DNA from: Cymbomonas tetramitiformis
Lineage: Eukaryota; Chlorophyta; Pyramimonadophyceae; Pyramimonadales; Pyramimonadaceae
NCBI GenBank assembly: GCA_001247695.2
Contig: LGRX02035501.1
Coordinates: forward strand, 61,776 to 125,775
Reading direction: 5' to 3'
DNA: 64,000 nt
In this document: in pieces, positions 59,521-64,000 of the stretch
Position numbering within the stretch: the stretch's first letter is position 1
Layout of the letters: every line of letters begins with the position of its first letter
Notes under the pieces: generated by a model
What the model saw: the letters and a program-made list of their open reading frames with translations, nothing else
Told to the model about the DNA's origin: nothing
The model's database searches: none
Program-made: the position numbers and the translations under genes

Positions 59521-60136
59521 GAGCAAGAAGGGCTGGGGTTGCAGCGGTTGGAAGGCTTGCTGCAACAACGGAGGCTGGGACGCTTCCTGTCCTACTTGGA
59601 GCATCGGCACCGCCTGAGGCACCGCCTGAGGTTGCTGCTGAGGGCTTTGCTGCTGGGGGGGGAGGGTAGGTGGTGCCTCCGCTGTCGGCGCGCTGGGCGC
59701 ATCTTCCCCTGGGCTTGCCATGAAGTCCGCCACTTGGCGCTCCAAGGCCCGCTGCTGGCGTTCCTCAGCCAGCTTCAGCTGCTGGGTGAAGTGCGCCTCC
59801 TGCTGCTTCAGCATCTTCTGGCTCGCCTCCTCCTGCCTCGCTAACACCGCCGTTAGCTCCTCCACCGTGATTCCCCTCACCGATGGGGCCGCCTCGGTAA
59901 CCTCCGACAGAGCGACAAGCGGTTGAGGGGGGGCCACCGTGCGGGCTGACGACGCCGGCGCCGCGCCCCTCGTTGACGCACGCCCCATGCTTCCGCTGCC
60001 AGCAGAGGATCTGCTCCTTTTTTGACCCTTTGCTGAAGTTTGCGGGCCACCGCCACCCGAGCTCAAGCCCCTACCAACCTTACCCGCCGGCTGCTGCCGT
60101 ATCCGCGGGAGGCTCAACCTCTTCGGCGGGTTTCCC

Positions 60137-60178
60137 TGGGAGTTGGCTCCCGCGAGTTGGCTCCCGCGAGTTGGCTCC
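60137..60178. repeat. 14-bp repeat, three copies, inside coding sequence
   Basis: gagttggctcccgc is repeated three times, and because 14 is not a multiple of three it shifts the frame between the DDYVFVDML exon and the Gln-rich part. Confidence 0.85.
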
Positions 60179-61039
60179 TCAACTTCTTCCTCGGTGGGGT
60201 GCCGGCGGTATCCACGTCCTCGCCCTCGTCCTCCGCCGGGACGGCAATCGCCGACGCACCACCCTGCGGCTCTGCATTCGCACCCCCTCCCCACCGAGCA
60301 AGCATGTCCACGAAGACGTAGTCATCTTGCGTGTACTTCGGCGAGGGGAAGATGTCACCCTGAAGATCCTTTGCCGTCAATTGCCTCACGATCGGAGGCA
60401 AAGAGACACCTGTGAAGAGCCCACAATCGGACGTCGAGCTTGTCAAAAAGAAATTGGGGGCTACCACTTAGACAAAAGCAATTTCACCGCAAGCATGCTC
60501 AGCACCCCCCGCAAGAGTACCGATTCACACAAACAAAGAGAATACCGTACCGTTCTCCAAGCCGTAGTGCTTGTGCAGGTTGATGAGCTTCGGGAAGAAG
60601 ATTCTCGCGCACTCGTACACAATGTCCGACCCCTCTTCAGTCTTGAAGTGGGCGGCACCACGGGCCTTATCCGTGCTCCCCTGGTTGAGCCGGTTCATCC
60701 GGAAGATGTGCGTAAGGTGCGGGGTGGCGTTTCTGCCGTGGATAGGCCCACCGCATATGGTGAACCACCCACGGTCTTTCACGTGCAAGATCGTCCCCGC
60801 AATATACGCGCCCTTGTATACTTGCCCTTGGTGATACACGACGGATCCCCTCTCGAAACGCCCCTTGGACTTTTCCGTGTACCCCTCCTTCCCATGCACC
60901 CCATCCCCCGCCACGTACACCACCGGTGCTAACCGCGGCAGATCACGGTGATGCACCCAACGGGGATAAAAAGCAACACGTTGCTCCAACGTGGCCTTCG
61001 CCCACCCCGGCCAATCCGCGGCAGCGGGCGCCTCCACGA

Positions 61040-61540
61040 CCACCTCCGCCGGTGCGGGCTCTCCCGCCGCGGGGCTCCCCGTGATTGGGGGCGGAGCGAC
61101 TACCACCTCCGCCGGTGCGGGCTCTCCCTCCGCGGGACCCTTTGCGATTGCGGCATCCTCCACGACCACCTCCGCAGGTGCGGGCTCTCCCGCCGCGGGG
61201 CTCCCCGTGATTGGGGGCGGAGCCAACACCACCTCCGCCGGTGCGGGCTTTCCCGCCGCGGGACCCTTTGCGATTGCGGCATCCTCCACGACCACCTCCG
61301 CAGGTGCGGGCTCTCCCGCCGCGGGGCTCCCCGTGATTGGGGGCGGAGCCAACACCACCTCCGCCGGTGCGGGCTTTCCCGCCGCGGGACCCTTTGCGAT
61401 TGTGGCATCCTCCACGACCACCTCCGCAGGTGCGGGCTCTCCCGCCGCGGGGCTCCCCGTGATTGGGGGCGGAGCCAACACCACCTCCGCCGGTGCGGGC
61501 TCTCCCGCCGCGGGAACCTCCGTGCTCGTGGGGGCGGGAG
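61040..61540. repeat. 126-bp coding repeat, four copies
   Basis: gtgattgggggcgga recurs at 61081, 61207, 61333 and 61459. Each unit encodes 42 residues (GEPAPAEVV, ITGSPAAG, IAKGPA motifs), so length changes keep the frame. Confidence 0.93.
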
Positions 61541-62764
61541 CGTCCGCGGGTTGCTCCGCTCCCGACGGCGCTTCCACATCCCCCTCACCAACCTCGGGGC
61601 GTTTGGCCGCTTCAAGGGGCGGTGGCCACGGCAAACTCTGCTGGGACGCGCCTGCCAGCAGCAGGGCGCCCGCTTGCGAGGTTGGGTAGACCGTGCGCTT
61701 CGCCATGCACTCCGGTCTACCACAGTTGTTCGGCTCTTCAAAGCCTTTGGCTAGAAGGCACAGGTTGTGGTAGCTCGCACCGCAGTGCGAGCACTTGTGC
61801 ACTCCACGTCCATCGTCTTGCTCGCAGATGAAGCAGCAGACTTCAGGTGCTGGCGGTGGGGGTGATGGCGGAGGAGGCACGTCGCGCCCACCTAATTCAT
61901 ACCACACCAAAACCATGCGCGTTTACACAAGCAGGGTTTCGGGCATTATCCATACGCATGACTATAGGTTCTACCAACATGTGATTCGAAAAGGTGCTCA
62001 CCATCTTCTTGCCCTGTATAGCATCTATCGTATGCTATTGTCAGGGCATGATCGAAAGCATTCCAATCTAATGCTTTCCTCACCGCGGTCTTCGGACCTG
62101 GCAGCTCCCCCAGTCGTTTCGTCGCCTCCGTGTCGTGCATGTTCACGACAGGGGGCTCCGATCTTCCTCCGCCAGGCTCCTCCACGCATTCCTCGCGACC
62201 GCAGTTGAACAAATCTCTCTTTAGGCCTCTTGCTTGCCTCTTGACACTTAGGGTGGTAGCGAATCCCGCACACCTTGCATCGCGTAACGAAAGCCCCCTT
62301 TTTACAATAGCAGCACCTATCTTCTGGCAGTACCTCTTTGCATTCACCACACTGCACCGCCGGATACTTTTTATTCGCACAGCTAAAGTGAAAGCTCCTA
62401 TTGCAAACCCTACAAGTCTGCGCTGGAATTAGTTTACTGTCGCATCCAACGACATGGCAGCGGTGGTATTCAGGGGCGTTTCGGGACACTCTCGACCCAC
62501 GGGTTCTGGCGGGCGCGTTGTTTCCGCCTCGGTTTCTTGAGGTCATTGCAGTTTCCGAAGTGCTAGCTCTAAGAAATGTTCTTCAAGAATGGCTTCCGCT
62601 CGCTTGCACCAACTGGGGCGCTGAGACGTTGTACCCGTGCTCATAACACGTACTGTCCCATTTTACGCCTGCGCAATGTTACTACTAACACGTAGTGTCC
62701 CATTTTACAGCTGCGCAATGATCCATCGCTGCAGTATCTGTCGCTGCAGTAACTGTGCATGCAT

Positions 62765-63335
62765 GTGTGACGTCAGCTCAGTATAAATCGAGGACAAAAC
62801 CGCCCAAGCATTTCGGGTACGTCGATGGATCCGGGATCGGATCCGACATACGAGAAAAGTTCATGCACGTGTGACGTCAGCTCATTATAAATCGAGGACA
62901 AAACCGCCCAAGCATTTCTCGTACGTCGATGGATCTGGGATCGGATCCGACATACGAGAAAAGTTCATGCACGTGTGACGTCAGCTCAGTATAAATCGAG
63001 GACAAAACCGCCCAAGCATTTCTCGTACGTCGATGGATCTGGGATCGGATCCGACATACGAGAAATGTGCATGCGCGTGTGACGTCATCTCATTATAAAT
63101 CGAGGACAAAACCGCCCAAGCATTTCTCGTACGTCGATGGATCTGGGATCGGATCCGACATACGAGAAATGTGCATGCGCGTGTGACGTCAGCTCATTAT
63201 AAATCGAGGACAAAACCGCCCAAGCATTTCTCGTACGTCGATGGATCTGGGATCGGATCCGACATACGAGAAATGTTCATGCACGTGTCACGTCAGCTCA
63301 GTATGAATCGAGGACAAAACCGCCCAAGCATTTCG
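62765..63335 (+). promoter_or_regulatory. Array of six 104-bp promoter-like units
   Basis: tataaatcgaggacaaaacc or a variant occurs at 62782, 62886, 62990, 63094, 63198 and 63302 (exactly 104 bp apart). In most units gtgtgacgtcagctcattat places a perfect CRE-like TGACGTCA about 6 bp before TATAAA. Some also have CACGTG overlapping the CRE. Each full unit has an inverted pair tttctcgtacgtcg / cgacatacgagaaa around ggatc repeats. It ends 160 bp before the open frame at 63495. Confidence 0.75.
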
Positions 63336-63494
63336 TGGAAGTAAGTATGTGAAAATGCTTGCTGAGAAAGACAAACTTGTATATATTACTATGGATATGC
63401 ATACGCGATATGTCTTGGAATCGGAGCAAACGGTGTAGGAGGGCGCGAATATGGGTGGCAGCACGAAGCGGCGCCCCAATCCCACAAGCTTTAA

Positions 63495-64000
63495 CGGTAT
63501 GACTATCTACACCCCGAAACGTGTGTACAAAAGACATGTGATTGTGCTGCTGTGAGACTTCGCGTCAAGGAAGGGTTTACGTGTGTCTTACTAGATTGTT
63601 TGGTGACAGGGACGCATATCGGGGAAGGGTTATTGAACGTCACGCTCGTGCGGGATCAACGATCGTGGCTATTTGGGGTGTTATGTACGACTCTCCACAT
63701 TACGCTGCTTGCAGTGAGCGTTTTTTTGGCGTTGTGTGGCTCCGACGCTGCCTACAATCCGGGACCGAATTGGGATATTCCTCCGGTTCTTATAGACTTG
63801 TTACCCCTTCTCGTAGAGGTTGGAGATTCCGCTCGCATTATACCTCTTGGAGTGTGGCCCCTGAAAGATGATGATATGGATACGCTTGAGACGTTGGTGG
63901 GGAAGATAGATTTGTTGTGCGAGGCCTGGACATCAGCAAAAGGACAAGGTGATGTTAATCACGCTCACTCAGAGGAGGTTTGTGACGATGTGGAAATGTC
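63495..64000 (+). CDS. Open frame with NPGP motif, runs off the window
   Basis: 168 codons without a stop after TAA at 63492, continuing past the window end. There is no ATG until residue 129, so it may be an exon or use a non-AUG start. Residues 63-83 are hydrophobic (LHITLLAVSVFLALCG) and lead into SDAAYNPGPNW, with NPGP at residues 88-91. Several non-LTR retrotransposons have an N-terminal hydrophobic run followed by a 2A-like DxExNPGP. Here the Glu is Ala, so a skipping function is doubtful. The rest is acidic with no recognised domain. It could be the 5' end of a LINE-like ORF or a secreted host protein. Confidence 0.45.

Larger units (their letters stand above)
59119..62546 (-). pseudogene. 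PHD-finger, Pro/Ala-repeat and Gln-rich protein gene with frame breaks
   Basis: Leftward from ATG 62546, a Cys-rich segment (CHVVGCD, CRVCNRSFHFSC, CGEC) is followed by a PHD-like finger CCYCKKG, RCKVCGIRYHPKC. Its last Cys pair (NCGREEC) is in another frame, so a 1-base change or intron lies near 62225. After a likely intron, a second PHD finger sits at 61840-61695 (CCFICEQDD, HKCSHCGASYHNLC, NCGRPEC). The 126-bp Pro/Ala repeats come next, then an unrecognised domain (GRFERGSVVYHQGQVYKGAY region) ending at a GT donor near 60550. The next exon (60467 on) has DDYVFVDMLARWGGG. A 14-bp triplet repeat shifts frame into the last part: a basic linker, a coiled coil (ARQEEASQKMLKQQEAHF) and a long LQQ run. 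PHD fingers suggest a chromatin reader. It could be host or element-derived. Confidence 0.5.

Noticed and set aside
59046..59844. Plus-strand Leu/Ala/Gly-rich frames
   Set aside because: Mirror frames of the minus-strand LQQ repeat, which alone connects to a coiled coil and a basic linker.
60948..61831. Long plus-strand frames opposite the PHD gene
   Set aside because: They are shadows of the 126-bp repeat, all six frames of which are open; the minus frame carries the PHD finger.
58181..63335. CRISPR-like regular arrays
   Set aside because: Units of 104 and 173 bp repeat in full with no unique spacers, and the genome is eukaryotic.

Overview
This is a nuclear window from a eukaryote, most likely a photosynthetic protist or alga. 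Three things point there. The genes have GT-AG introns. A 9-exon acetyltransferase gene (minus strand, 37430 to 33872) has the signature of plastid-type GNAT enzymes and a basic, transit-peptide-like N-terminus. About four fifths of the window is mobile elements, tandem repeats and decayed coding sequence. There are no operons, rRNA genes or CRISPR arrays. I cannot name the species.

Layout. 1-4.0 kb: a foldback element with 316-bp inverted repeats, then a second inverted-repeat element holding a 378-bp tandem repeat. 4.8-6.3 kb: an unrecognised intron-bearing or decaying gene. 7.1-11.7 kb: a Mutator-like (MULE) transposon whose ends are inverted arrays of ~29-bp repeats. 14.3-19.4 kb: an adenine-methyltransferase-like gene, a truncated exon and a broken gag-like gene. 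That gag-like gene is split by a miniature LTR element (16486-17353) with identical LTRs, a perfect 5-bp target duplication, and a 76-nt tRNA-like Pol III unit inside each LTR. 20.8-23.8 kb: two satellite-like arrays around a MYND-finger exon. 24.2-26.2 kb: the 3' end of a chromodomain Ty3/gypsy element (chromovirus). 26.5-31.8 kb: a G-rich array, a complete two-exon beta-thymosin-like gene and a 163-bp foldback array. 33.9-37.4 kb: the GNAT gene. 38.6-47.4 kb: a chromovirus with both LTRs, gag, and a pol that lacks the catalytic part of reverse transcriptase. 48.7-53.1 kb: a membrane-anchored hypothetical, a gag-like frame and an unrecognised multi-exon gene. 53.2-58.9 kb: minisatellites, hairpins, a TTAA-flanked MITE and a 173-bp satellite. 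59.1-62.5 kb: a PHD-finger, Pro/Ala-repeat and Gln-rich gene with frame breaks. 62.8-64 kb: six 104-bp units, each with a CRE-like and usually a TATA-like box, just upstream of an open frame that runs off the window and carries an NPGP motif.

The main result is the miniature LTR element. Its tRNA-like sequence has A and B boxes, an encoded CCA and a TTTT stop. Its primer-binding site, polypurine tract and LTR ends match those of the chromovirus 21 kb away, which suggests a parasite and helper pair. The nearest analogy I know is Cassandra, a plant TRIM with 5S rRNA sequence in its LTRs. I cannot check whether a tRNA-bearing version has been described.
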